The notes under the pieces were generated by a model. The model was not told where the DNA came from. It ran no database searches and saw only the letters and a program-made list of their open reading frames with translations. From CAZDXV01 sp964648705 (GTDB taxonomy: Bacteria > Patescibacteriota > Minisyncoccia > Minisyncoccales > GWA2-38-27): a stretch of 6,626 nt of DNA. This document shows, piece after piece, positions 1 through 6,626 of the stretch; the first letter of the stretch is position 1; each line of letters opens with the position of its first letter. The stretch lies in the NCBI GenBank assembly GCA_964648705.1, contig CAZYOI010000034.1, positions 1 to 6,626 of the forward strand, in the 5' to 3' direction. The position numbers and the translations under genes were made by a program.

Positions 1-1
1 C

Positions 2-3000
2 TCCATGCCAGATATAGATCTGGACTTTACAGACAGAAGAAGAGACGAGGTTATAGAATATGTAGCCCAAAAATACGGCAGGGACAGAGTGGCCCAGATT
101 ATTACCTTCGGAACTATGGCCTCCAGAGCCGTCATCAGAGATGTAGGAAGAGCTCTGGGCTACACCTACAGCTACTGCGACCAAATAGCTAAAATGATAC
201 CCTTTGGCTCAAGCTTAAGCGAAACTATCAATGATGTTTCAGAGTTCAGAAAAATATACAAAACAGATGAAGAGGCCAAAAGGCTTATTGATTTGGCCAA
301 AAAACTGGAGGGAGTAGTCAGGCACGCCTCCACCCATGCCTGCGGAGTGGTAATTTCAGAAGAGCCCCTGGTCAAAGAAGTGCCTCTTCAGCATCCGACC
401 CAGAACGACCAAAGCATAGTCACCCAGTACGAAATGCACGCTATAGAGGATCTGGGATTATTAAAAATGGACTTTCTGGGTCTGAAAAACCTGACTATTA
501 TAGAGGATACTCTGGCCAGGATTTATGTTGTCAGAGAAGGAAAGAAGATAGATCTAGAAAGCATACCGACAGACGATCAAAAAACCTACAAGCTCTTGCA
601 GGAGGGCAAAACGGCCGGAATCTTCCAGCTGGAGGGACAGGGCCTTACCCGTTATCTGAAATCTTTAAAACCGACAGAGTTTGAGGATCTGGTAACTATG
701 ATAGCTCTCTACAGACCGGGCCCAATGGAGCTTATCCCAAGCTATATCAAAAGAAAACACGGAAAAGAAAAGGTGGATTACATCCATCCAAAACTGGAGC
801 CGATACTGAAAAACACCTACGGCATTATGATCTTCCAAGAGCAGCTCATGCAGATGGCCAGGGAAGTAGCCGGCTTTTCTCTGTCGGAAGCGGACATATT
901 GAGAAAAGCGGTGGGGAAAAAGATAAAAAGCCTGCTCCACAGCCAGGAAAAAAAGTTTATCAAAGGAGTTATGGACAACGGCGTAGAAAAAAAAGTAGCA
1001 GAAAAGCTCTGGCAATGGATACTTCCCTTCGCCAGGTACGGCTTTAATAAGTGCTTGACCGGAGAAACTAAAATATTCAATTCAAAGGGAGAAAGCAAAA
1101 CTATAGAAGAATTGTATAAAGAAAAGGGCAGATCAGTAATCTCTTTAACAGATAATCTAAAACTAAAGCCCGGAAAAATATCAAAAATTACCAAAAACGG
1201 GGTAAAACCGGTATATGAAATAACCACTAAGTCAGGAAGAAAAATCCAAGCGACCAAAGAACATCGCTTCTTTACTGAAAAAGGATGGGAAAGACTGGAA
1301 AGTTTGAAAGAAAAAGAGAAAGTGGCCTTAGCCAGACGCTGGCCTGTCAGAAAATCAAACATTAAGTGGCCGGAGCATCGGCTTGCTCTGCTAGGATATG
1401 TTATCAGCGAAGGAAATACCTGCCACCCTCACAGTTTCTACCTTTATACAAACTCGGAAGAAGAGCTGAAAGAATATACAGAAACTTTAGAAAAATTCAA
1501 AAACACCAAAGCCACGGTATCAAAAAGAGAAAGGAAAGGAAGAGTTAGATATTCTGTCTATGCCGGACGGGTCAATCTTAAAGAAAAGTCGGAAGCGGTT
1601 GAATGGATAATGGAAGAATTGGGTTTGAAATACAAAAAGGCAACCCAAAAAGCATTGCCCGAAGATGTTTTCCTCTTAGAAAACGAACAGATCAGCCTTC
1701 TCTTAGGAAAAATGTGGAACGGAGACGGATGTATCTCCCCCAGAAAAAATGGAGAGTCAATATACTACGCCACTTCTTCTGAAAAACTAGCGACCCAAGT
1801 CCAAAACCTTCTCTTAAGACTGGGCATTTTTTCCAAAATACACAAGAAGAAATTCAACTATAGAAAAAAGTTTAAAACCGGCTGGACTGTTAATTTCAGC
1901 CGATACGACAATATAATAAGGTTCGCTGAAAATGTTCATCCTTACCTTGTCGGCAAGAGAAAACGGGGATTAGAAGAAATACTCTCTCAGCATCCTATTA
2001 TAAACGGCAACTATAAAAACAAGCTGTTCGCCAGAGGAACTCTTGATACGGTGCCGGTCAATCTGACAAGAAATGAAATAAGGACCGCCTGCCAGGAATC
2101 AGGTAATTCAATGAGAGCTGTCGCCAGAGAAGCAGAAGTTTCCTATAGATTGTTTTATCTTGATCCCAAAAAACAAGGATACCAAAGAGAAACGCTAAAT
2201 AAAATTGCCGGCACCTTAAAATCAGAAAAACTAACAAACCTAGCTCAATCCGACATCTACTGGGACAGAATAAAATCAATAAAGTATAAAGGCAGAAAAG
2301 AAACTTATGATCTGACCATCGAAAAAAACCACAACTTTTTGGCAAACGGCTTTATCGTTCATAATTCCCATTCTGCGGCTTACGCCACTATAGCCTATCA
2401 GACAGCCTATCTCAAAGCCCATTACCCTGTAGAGTTTATGGCTTCCCTTTTAACTTCTGAAAGAAACGATATAGAAAAAATAGCCTATCTTATTGAAGAG
2501 TGCAAGAAAATGGACATTGAAGTCCTGCCTCCTGATATAAATGAGAGTTTAAAAAACTTTACAGTAGTGCCGGAGGAAAACAAAATACGCTTCGGCTTAT
2601 GGGCTATAAAGAACGTGGGAGAGAATGTAATCGACGCTATCGTCAAAGAAAAGAAAGAGAACGGCCAGTTCAAGTCAATCGGCGACTTTGTAGAAAGAGT
2701 AAGCTCAAAAGATTTAAATAAAAGGTCTCTGGAGAGCTTAATAAAGGTCGGGGCCTTTGACAAGCTCGGAGAAAGAAACGAACTTCTTTCCAATATGGAA
2801 AGGCTGCTGGAGGCCTCTAGAGAGAACCAGAAAAACAAAGCCAACGGCCAAAAAGGCCTTTTTGAGGGACAGTATTTCAGCTCGGATATAAGGATGGAAA
2901 GATGCGATCCGGCCAAAAACCGCGATAAGCTAAACTGGGAAAAAGAGCTGCTCGGCCTCTATATCACCTCTCATCCTTTGGAGAATTATAGAAACGTTCT

Positions 3001-3304
3001 CCGAACAAAAGCTTTCTCTATTTCCAAAATATCCCCTAATTTGGTAAATAGGAGGGTGAGGATAGGCGGGGTAATCTCTGACATCAAGAAGATTCTCACC
3101 AAAAACGGAAACCCTATGCTTTTTATCAAAGTAGAAGACCTGACCAGCAAGATAGAAGTGGTGGTCTTTCCCAACCTTATTCAGAAAAACCCGGCTGTCT
3201 TCCAAAACAATAAAATAGTTTTAATATCAGGCAGAATAGACAATAGAAAAGGAGACACAAAGGTAGTAGCAGAAAGCGCAGAGGAGTTAATAACAGAAGC
3301 TTAA
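2..3304 (+). CDS. dnaE: DNA polymerase III subunit alpha, 5'-truncated by the window, containing an in-frame intein
   Basis: This is the catalytic subunit of the bacterial replicative DNA polymerase (C-family). The frame is open to the window edge and the ATG at 5 is an internal Met of the conserved SMPDIDLDF motif, so the true start and the N-terminal PHP domain (about 350-400 residues) lie upstream. Numbering from that Met, the palm aspartates are D5 and D7 (PDIDLDF) and D156 (KMDFLGL), equivalent to E. coli D401, D403 and D555. ALYRPGPM and the long fingers region follow. Residues 350-787 are an intein; removing them joins GFNK to SHSAAY, restoring the normal family sequence. Behind it come a helix-hairpin-helix region (about 861-900), a likely beta-clamp-binding motif QKGLF (949-953) and an OB fold (about 1017-1095). 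The stop is TAA. The extein part seen is 661 residues, as expected for a DnaE1 lacking its N terminus. Confidence 0.97.
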   Translation, partial: SMPDIDLDFTDRRRDEVIEYVAQKYGRDRVAQIITFGTMASRAVIRDVGRALGYTYSYCDQIAKMIPFGSSLSETINDVSEFRKIYKTDEEAKRLIDLAKKLEGVVRHASTHACGVVISEEPLVKEVPLQHPTQNDQSIVTQYEMHAIEDLGLLKMDFLGLKNLTIIEDTLARIYVVREGKKIDLESIPTDDQKTYKLLQEGKTAGIFQLEGQGLTRYLKSLKPTEFEDLVTMIALYRPGPMELIPSYIKRKHGKEKVDYIHPKLEPILKNTYGIMIFQEQLMQMAREVAGFSLSEADILRKAVGKKIKSLLHSQEKKFIKGVMDNGVEKKVAEKLWQWILPFARYGFNKCLTGETKIFNSKGESKTIEELYKEKGRSVISLTDNLKLKPGKISKITKNGVKPVYEITTKSGRKIQATKEHRFFTEKGWERLESLKEKEKVALARRWPVRKSNIKWPEHRLALLGYVISEGNTCHPHSFYLYTNSEEELKEYTETLEKFKNTKATVSKRERKGRVRYSVYAGRVNLKEKSEAVEWIMEELGLKYKKATQKALPEDVFLLENEQISLLLGKMWNGDGCISPRKNGESIYYATSSEKLATQVQNLLLRLGIFSKIHKKKFNYRKKFKTGWTVNFSRYDNIIRFAENVHPYLVGKRKRGLEEILSQHPIINGNYKNKLFARGTLDTVPVNLTRNEIRTACQESGNSMRAVAREAEVSYRLFYLDPKKQGYQRETLNKIAGTLKSEKLTNLAQSDIYWDRIKSIKYKGRKETYDLTIEKNHNFLANGFIVHNSHSAAYATIAYQTAYLKAHYPVEFMASLLTSERNDIEKIAYLIEECKKMDIEVLPPDINESLKNFTVVPEENKIRFGLWAIKNVGENVIDAIVKEKKENGQFKSIGDFVERVSSKDLNKRSLESLIKVGAFDKLGERNELLSNMERLLEASRENQKNKANGQKGLFEGQYFSSDIRMERCDPAKNRDKLNWEKELLGLYITSHPLENYRNVLRTKAFSISKISPNLVNRRVRIGGVISDIKKILTKNGNPMLFIKVEDLTSKIEVVVFPNLIQKNPAVFQNNKIVLISGRIDNRKGDTKVVAESAEELITEA
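1376..1985 (+). other. LAGLIDADG (DOD) homing endonuclease domain inside the intein
   Basis: Domain limits are approximate. The first dodecapeptide-like motif is LALLGYVISEG (intein residues 111-121), with Glu120 in the catalytic acidic position. The second is LLLGKMWNGDG (216-226), with Asp225. A block D-like KALPEDVF precedes the second motif. Block H-like LLLRLGIFSKI and a closing HPYLVGKRKRGLEEIL follow. The spacing of about 105 residues between motifs is usual for a monomeric two-motif enzyme. Such endonucleases cut intein-less alleles of the host gene so that repair copies the intein in. Both acidic residues are present and the frame is uninterrupted, so activity is plausible. The Glu in motif 1 is, to my knowledge, also seen in active archaeal intein endonucleases. 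Confidence 0.88.
2063..2245 (+). other. Helix-turn-helix-like DNA-binding segment of the intein
   Basis: Intein residues about 338-398 lie between the endonuclease and the C-terminal splicing block. Two stretches look like HTH helices: SMRAVAREAEVSYRLFY (alternating small and charged residues, with a turn before VS) and RETLNKIAGTL. The following text SDIYWDRIKSI leads directly into block F. From memory, archaeal inteins often carry the same arrangement (HTH, then SD-YWD, then the final splicing block). The likely role is to help the endonuclease bind its long target site. This is a pattern judgement, not a computed match. Confidence 0.55.
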
Positions 3305-3315
3305 TGTGCTAGAAT
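3287..3315 (+). promoter_or_regulatory. Predicted sigma70-type promoter with extended -10, for thrS
   Basis: The -10 hexamer TAGAAT (3310-3315) matches TATAAT in five of six bases. Directly before it is TGTGC (3305-3309), a good TRTGN extended -10. A weak -35, TTAATA (3287-3292, four of six bases), lies 17 bases upstream inside the last dnaE codons. The expected start of transcription is about 3321-3322, at the A or T of the thrS ATG. No Shine-Dalgarno sequence is seen in 3305-3320. The site therefore suggests a leaderless thrS transcript, independent of dnaE. This is inference from motif and position only. Confidence 0.55.
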
Positions 3316-3320
3316 AAAAT

Positions 3321-5033
3321 ATGGTAAAAATAGAAACAATCAGGCATTCTTTAGCCCATATTTTAGCTCAGGCTGTAAAGGAAAAATATCCCGAGGCAAA
3401 ACTGGGAACGGGTCCTGCCATAGAGGACGGTTTTTATTATGATTTTGACTTCAAAGAGAATATTTCAGAAGAAGACCTCGAAAAAATAGAAAAGAGGATG
3501 AAAGAGATAATAAAAGAAAATATCTCTTTTAAAAAAGAAAAGGTTTCCAAAAAGAAAGCTAAAGAGATTTTCAAAAAAGAGCCCTATAAGCTGGAACTAA
3601 TAAAGGAAATAAAGAATATCGCCGTTTATAAAAGCGGAGATTTTACAGACCTTTGCTCAGGCCCCCATGTAAAGTCAACAAAAGAAATAGATCCTAAAGG
3701 GTTTAAACTTACTAAAATAGCCGGGGCCTACTGGAAAGGAGACGAGAAAAACAAGATGCTCACCCGTATCTACGGAGCGGCTTTCAAGAACAAAAAGAAA
3801 CTCAAAGAACATCTTGAAAGAATAGAAAGGGCTGAAAAAAGAGACCACAGGAAACTAGGCCGGAAACTGGAAATATTTCTTTTAGACGAAGAAGTAGGAG
3901 CAGGCCTCCCTATCTGGCTTCCCAAGGGAGCTGTCTTGAGAAGCGCAATAGAAAACTATCTGAAAGAAAAACTGACAGAGCAGGGGTACAGCTGGCTTTA
4001 CACCCCCCATATCGGCAAGCTGGATTTATGGAAAAAATCAGGACACTGGAACTTCTACAGGGAAAACCTTTACTCTCCCATTAAAATAGAAGGGGAAGAA
4101 TACCTCTTAAAGCCAATGAACTGCCCTTTTCATGTCAAGGTTTACAACTCTAAAATCAGAAGCTACAGAGACCTCCCCGTATACTTAGCCGAACTGGGAA
4201 CTGTCTACAGGTACGAGAGATCAGGCACTCTTCACGGATTAACCAGGGTGAGGGGGTTTACCCAGGATGACGCTCATGTTATCTGCGCCCCGGAACAGAT
4301 AAAAAAAGAAGTAGAAAAACTGGTAAAACACGGAATCGGCATCCTCAAAGATTTCGGCTTCAAAGAATACAGCATTTATCTTTCCACCAGACCGGAAAAG
4401 TACGCCGGCAAAACCCGAAACTGGAGAAGGGCCACCGACACTTTAAAAAAGGTTTTAGAAGAGCAAAAGCTAAACTACCAAATAGATCCCGGAGGAGGCG
4501 TCTTCTACGGCCCCAAAATCGACATCAAGATAAAAGATTCTTTAGAAAGAGAATGGCAGTGCACCACCATCCAGTTTGATTTCAACCTGCCGGAGAGATT
4601 CAATATGCATTACATCGACAAAAAGGGGAATAAAAAAGAACCCTTTATGATACACAGAGCTCTCTTGGGAAGCATAGAAAGGTTCACCGGCGTTTTAATA
4701 GAGCATTATGCCGGAGCTTTTCCTTTATGGCTCTCCCCTGTTCAGGTATGGGTGATACCGGTAGGAGCAGACCACAGAAAATATTCAGAGAAGATAAAAG
4801 AGAAATTAAAAAAAGAAAACATCAGAGCTGAAGCCAAAACAGAAAGAGAAACTGTCTCCAAAAAGATAAGAGAGGGAGAAATTCAGAAAATCCCTTATCT
4901 TTTGGTAGTGGGAGACGAGGAAATGAAAAAGGATTCTGTAAGGATAAGAAAAAGGGGCAAGGGAGACAAGGGTCTTGCCAAAACAGATAAATTCATAAAG
5001 GACGCAAAAGAAGAAATAGAAAAGAAGAAGTAA
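3321..5033 (+). CDS. thrS: Threonyl-tRNA synthetase, short form without TGS domain
   Basis: This class IIa enzyme charges tRNA-Thr with threonine in the cytoplasm. The 570-residue protein starts directly at the N2 editing domain. HSLAH (H9, H13) and DLCSGPH (C112, H116) match the E. coli editing residues H73, H77, C182 and H186, so clearance of Ser-tRNA-Thr should be retained. The catalytic core has motif 1 ending at P229, motif 2 with R297 and E299 before the TRVRGFTQDD stretch, and motif 3 GSIERF with R454. The zinc ligands C268 (NCPFH), H319 (DDAH) and H445 (MIHR) have the same spacing (51 and 126 residues) as in E. coli. The anticodon-binding domain runs from about 473 to the end. E. coli ThrRS is 642 residues; the difference is mostly the absent TGS domain. 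An in-frame TAA at 3315-3317 rules out an upstream extension. The next gene follows after one base. Confidence 0.97.
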   Translation: MVKIETIRHSLAHILAQAVKEKYPEAKLGTGPAIEDGFYYDFDFKENISEEDLEKIEKRMKEIIKENISFKKEKVSKKKAKEIFKKEPYKLELIKEIKNIAVYKSGDFTDLCSGPHVKSTKEIDPKGFKLTKIAGAYWKGDEKNKMLTRIYGAAFKNKKKLKEHLERIERAEKRDHRKLGRKLEIFLLDEEVGAGLPIWLPKGAVLRSAIENYLKEKLTEQGYSWLYTPHIGKLDLWKKSGHWNFYRENLYSPIKIEGEEYLLKPMNCPFHVKVYNSKIRSYRDLPVYLAELGTVYRYERSGTLHGLTRVRGFTQDDAHVICAPEQIKKEVEKLVKHGIGILKDFGFKEYSIYLSTRPEKYAGKTRNWRRATDTLKKVLEEQKLNYQIDPGGGVFYGPKIDIKIKDSLEREWQCTTIQFDFNLPERFNMHYIDKKGNKKEPFMIHRALLGSIERFTGVLIEHYAGAFPLWLSPVQVWVIPVGADHRKYSEKIKEKLKKENIRAEAKTERETVSKKIREGEIQKIPYLLVVGDEEMKKDSVRIRKRGKGDKGLAKTDKFIKDAKEEIEKKK

Positions 5034-5034
5034 C

Positions 5035-6626
5035 ATGCCAGAGCTTTCTCCAAAAACAAAAGAGCTTATTCAGAGATACCAAAACTGGTATCAGTCCCAA
5101 AAGCCCAAGGAAGGAGCTGCCACTATCCATGTAGACGAGGTTGCCTCAAAAGTGGCAGCTTTCTACGAAAAGCTAAGAGGGATAATCGACTGGAAAGAAG
5201 AGCACCTTTTAAGAAAGAGAGCTATTGAAAGAATCCTCAAAAGAAGGTTCTTCTCCGGGGTTGATGTTGCCAACGGCAATGTCTCGAGCAAAGAAATAGC
5301 CCGTCCTCTGGTTCTGGAGCTGATCAGAGGAGGACATTTTCCAAACGACAGAATAGAGGAATACAAAATACCGCAGGTTCAGGAAGCTATAAACAAGTAC
5401 GTTTTTATTCTCAACAACAGCCCCAAGAAAGAAAAGTCCAGACTCCAGCTCTACAACTGGCTCTGCTCTATTGCTGCCTGCGAAATAGAAGAAATACTGA
5501 CTCCTCCTTCAAAGGAAAGAGCCCTAATAGACTTTATGTTCGGCTCTATAAAGGGAAGGATAAAAGTGAAAAAAGGGGTTTTAAAATCCAGAGATATTTC
5601 AGAAGAGGAAAAGAACATCCAAACATATATCGCTGTCCAGAAAGCTCTTTTCAAACTGGACGCTCCGGTAATAAGCTACCATCTTTTAAAATACAAATAC
5701 CCTGATTGGAGGAATCTTTCAAAAGAGAAACTAAACGAGGTATCCCAGAATATCCACTCTCTCTGGACCGATATTGAAAATCAGTTAAACCATCCTCTTT
5801 CTGACAAATTCTACAAAATAGCAGAAAAGTACGACACCCCCTACCTCCTCCTTGGAGATGTTCTCTCCGAGGATCCTCAGGAATCAGGGGACAAAATAAA
5901 GGATCCAGAAAAGCTTGAAAGCTTAATGAGAACGGCTTACAACAAAAGAGTCAAGACCTTAAAATCAAGGCTGGGCAGAGCTGCTGTTTATTCCACCCTT
6001 TCTATTTTTCTTACCAATATTGTCTCTCTTTTAGCCGTAGAAATTCCCGCCACCAAGATTCTGACAGGGAGTTTCAACTTCTGGGCTATAGGAGTGGATA
6101 TTATAGGACCCACTTTCTTGATGTTCCTTCTGGTAATGACCATCAAACCCCCGAGAAGAGAAAACCTCAACCAGGTAATAATGGAGATAATGAAAATAGT
6201 CTATCCTAAAGAAGAAAAGGAAAGCTACGAGATAAAACCCTTCCCGAAAAGAAGCTTTGTTATCAACTTTATTATCCGTTTTCTCTACACTTTGGGCTTT
6301 ACCATTGTAGTGGGCTTTATAATCTGGGGGCTTTATCAGGTAAACTTCCCTCCCCTTTCCTATGTAATCTTCATAATATTCCTTTCTTTGATAGCCTTTG
6401 CCGGAGCCAAGATAAGGCAGAGGGCAAAAGAGCTCCAAGTAATAGAAGAAAAAGAAAGCATCCTTTATTTCTTCTTCGAACCGTTTGCCGTTCCCGTCAT
6501 TCAATTAGGAAAATGGCTGACAGCAAGATGGAAAAGATATAATGTGATAGCCGCCTTTTTTTCGGCCCTAATTGATATGCCCTTTACTATCTTCATCGAA
6601 TTCATCGAGCAATGGAGATACTTTCT
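5035..6626 (+). CDS. Conserved-looking multi-pass membrane protein of unknown function, 3'-truncated by the window
   Basis: The frame begins MPELSPKTKELIQRY and stays open for 530 complete codons to the window edge, so the C terminus is missing. I do not recognise a named domain. Residues 1-315 look soluble, mostly helical and charged; a WKEEHLLRKRAIERILKRR helix lies near residues 53-71 and no signal peptide is visible. Hydrophobic stretches at about 316-338, 349-370, 408-436 and 440-458 look like membrane segments, and 504-524 may be a fifth or an amphipathic helix. Basic clusters occur at KRVKTLKSRLGR (304-315), KPPRR (371-375) and RQRAK (461-465). The start lies one base after the thrS stop (TAACATG), with only a weak purine-rich stretch in place of a Shine-Dalgarno site, so co-transcription and translational coupling with thrS are likely. 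Base and codon use resemble the neighbours. Function is unassigned; the topology suggests a membrane-anchored cytoplasmic domain. Confidence 0.88.
   Translation, partial: MPELSPKTKELIQRYQNWYQSQKPKEGAATIHVDEVASKVAAFYEKLRGIIDWKEEHLLRKRAIERILKRRFFSGVDVANGNVSSKEIARPLVLELIRGGHFPNDRIEEYKIPQVQEAINKYVFILNNSPKKEKSRLQLYNWLCSIAACEIEEILTPPSKERALIDFMFGSIKGRIKVKKGVLKSRDISEEEKNIQTYIAVQKALFKLDAPVISYHLLKYKYPDWRNLSKEKLNEVSQNIHSLWTDIENQLNHPLSDKFYKIAEKYDTPYLLLGDVLSEDPQESGDKIKDPEKLESLMRTAYNKRVKTLKSRLGRAAVYSTLSIFLTNIVSLLAVEIPATKILTGSFNFWAIGVDIIGPTFLMFLLVMTIKPPRRENLNQVIMEIMKIVYPKEEKESYEIKPFPKRSFVINFIIRFLYTLGFTIVVGFIIWGLYQVNFPPLSYVIFIIFLSLIAFAGAKIRQRAKELQVIEEKESILYFFFEPFAVPVIQLGKWLTARWKRYNVIAAFFSALIDMPFTIFIEFIEQWRYF

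Larger units (their letters stand above)
1052..2365 (+). mobile_element. DnaE intein with LAGLIDADG homing endonuclease (438 aa)
   Basis: This protein-splicing element is inserted in frame in dnaE. Boundaries follow from the splicing motifs and from the conserved DnaE sequence on both sides (GFNK / SHSAAY). Block A begins with Cys1 (CLTGETKI). Block B has the TxxH signature at intein T68 and H71 (ATKEH) followed by GWERLESL. Blocks F and G end the element with NHNFLANGFIVHN, giving penultimate His437 and terminal Asn438, and the first C-extein residue is Ser. All residues of the standard Cys1/Asn/Ser+1 splicing route are present, so splicing is expected. Between the splicing blocks lie an endonuclease domain and a helix-turn-helix-like stretch. 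The element is one continuous frame, so it is not split. It sits four residues after the site of the cyanobacterial split DnaE intein (Y/CFNKSHS, from memory). Confidence 0.95.

Noticed and set aside
5..7. ATG at 5 as the true start of dnaE
   Set aside because: It is the internal Met of the SMPDIDLDF palm motif; the preceding codon (TCC, Ser) is in frame and open to the window edge. A real DnaE has several hundred residues before this point.
817..1362. Minus-strand open frame of 181 codons opposite dnaE
   Set aside because: It is antisense to the conserved DnaE and intein sequence. Its Phe/Ser/Leu-rich translation is what a purine-rich coding strand gives in reverse. Other minus-strand frames (172-375, 665-1015, 2058-2345, 2485-2916, 2930-3205, 4806-5036, 5163-5366, 5451-5654) are rejected for the same reason.
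1366..1548. Plus-strand open frame of 60 codons within the intein region
   Set aside because: It is out of frame with the intein, covers the conserved first LAGLIDADG motif, and has no motif of its own.
1052..2365. Split intein or degenerate intein
   Set aside because: The frame is continuous from Cys1 to Asn438 with no stop or start signals inside, and all splicing residues are present.
2849..2864. Perfect 16-base palindrome CAAAAAGGCCTTTTTG in dnaE
   Set aside because: It has no loop, lies inside coding sequence far from the gene end, and is fully explained by the codons for the clamp-binding motif QKGLF. It is probably coincidence rather than a terminator or operator.
3281..3286. GAGGAG as a Shine-Dalgarno site for thrS
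   Set aside because: It ends 34 bases before the thrS ATG, far outside a working spacing, and lies within the last codons of dnaE.
6031..6504. Minus-strand open frame of 157 codons near the window end
   Set aside because: It lies opposite the continuous 5035-6626 frame, has a low-complexity aromatic-rich translation and no plausible domain. The plus-strand frame has coherent membrane segments and coupling to thrS.
2..6626. Alternative genetic code (UGA as glycine)
   Set aside because: No in-frame TGA occurs in any of the three genes, glycine is encoded by ordinary GGN codons, and both visible stops are TAA.

Overview
The window holds three genes on the + strand, packed almost end to end, with no tRNA, rRNA, CRISPR array or insertion sequence visible. 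They are the 3' part of dnaE (DNA polymerase III alpha subunit), a complete thrS (threonyl-tRNA synthetase), and the 5' part of a gene for a large membrane protein that I do not recognise. Intergenic DNA is only 16 bases (dnaE to thrS) and 1 base (thrS to the membrane-protein gene).

The organism is a bacterium, because DnaE is the bacterial replicase and the ThrRS has the bacterial-type N2 editing domain. Codons are rich in AGA, AGG, ATA and AAA, the ThrRS has no TGS domain, Shine-Dalgarno sequences are missing or weak, and spacing is very tight. Together these suggest a small-genome lineage such as Patescibacteria/CPR, with the Parcubacteria group as a guess. All three frames read with the standard code; no in-frame TGA occurs, which argues against the UGA-glycine lineages (Gracilibacteria, SR1).

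Region by region: bases 2-3304 are dnaE, lacking its N-terminal (PHP) part because the window starts inside the gene. A contiguous 438-residue intein (1052-2365) interrupts it inside the conserved GFNKSHSAAY motif. The intein has intact splicing residues, a two-motif LAGLIDADG homing endonuclease and a helix-turn-helix-like segment before the C-terminal splicing block. A good extended -10 promoter overlaps the end of dnaE and is placed so that thrS mRNA could begin at or within a base or so of its ATG, i.e. be leaderless. Bases 3321-5033 are thrS. From 5035 to the window end an open frame of 530 codons encodes a protein with about 315 soluble residues followed by four or five membrane segments; it is probably co-transcribed and translationally coupled with thrS.

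DnaE acts in replication and ThrRS in translation, so the grouping looks like housekeeping genes packed together rather than one pathway. The parts most worth a second look are the intein, the predicted leaderless thrS start and the unassigned membrane protein.
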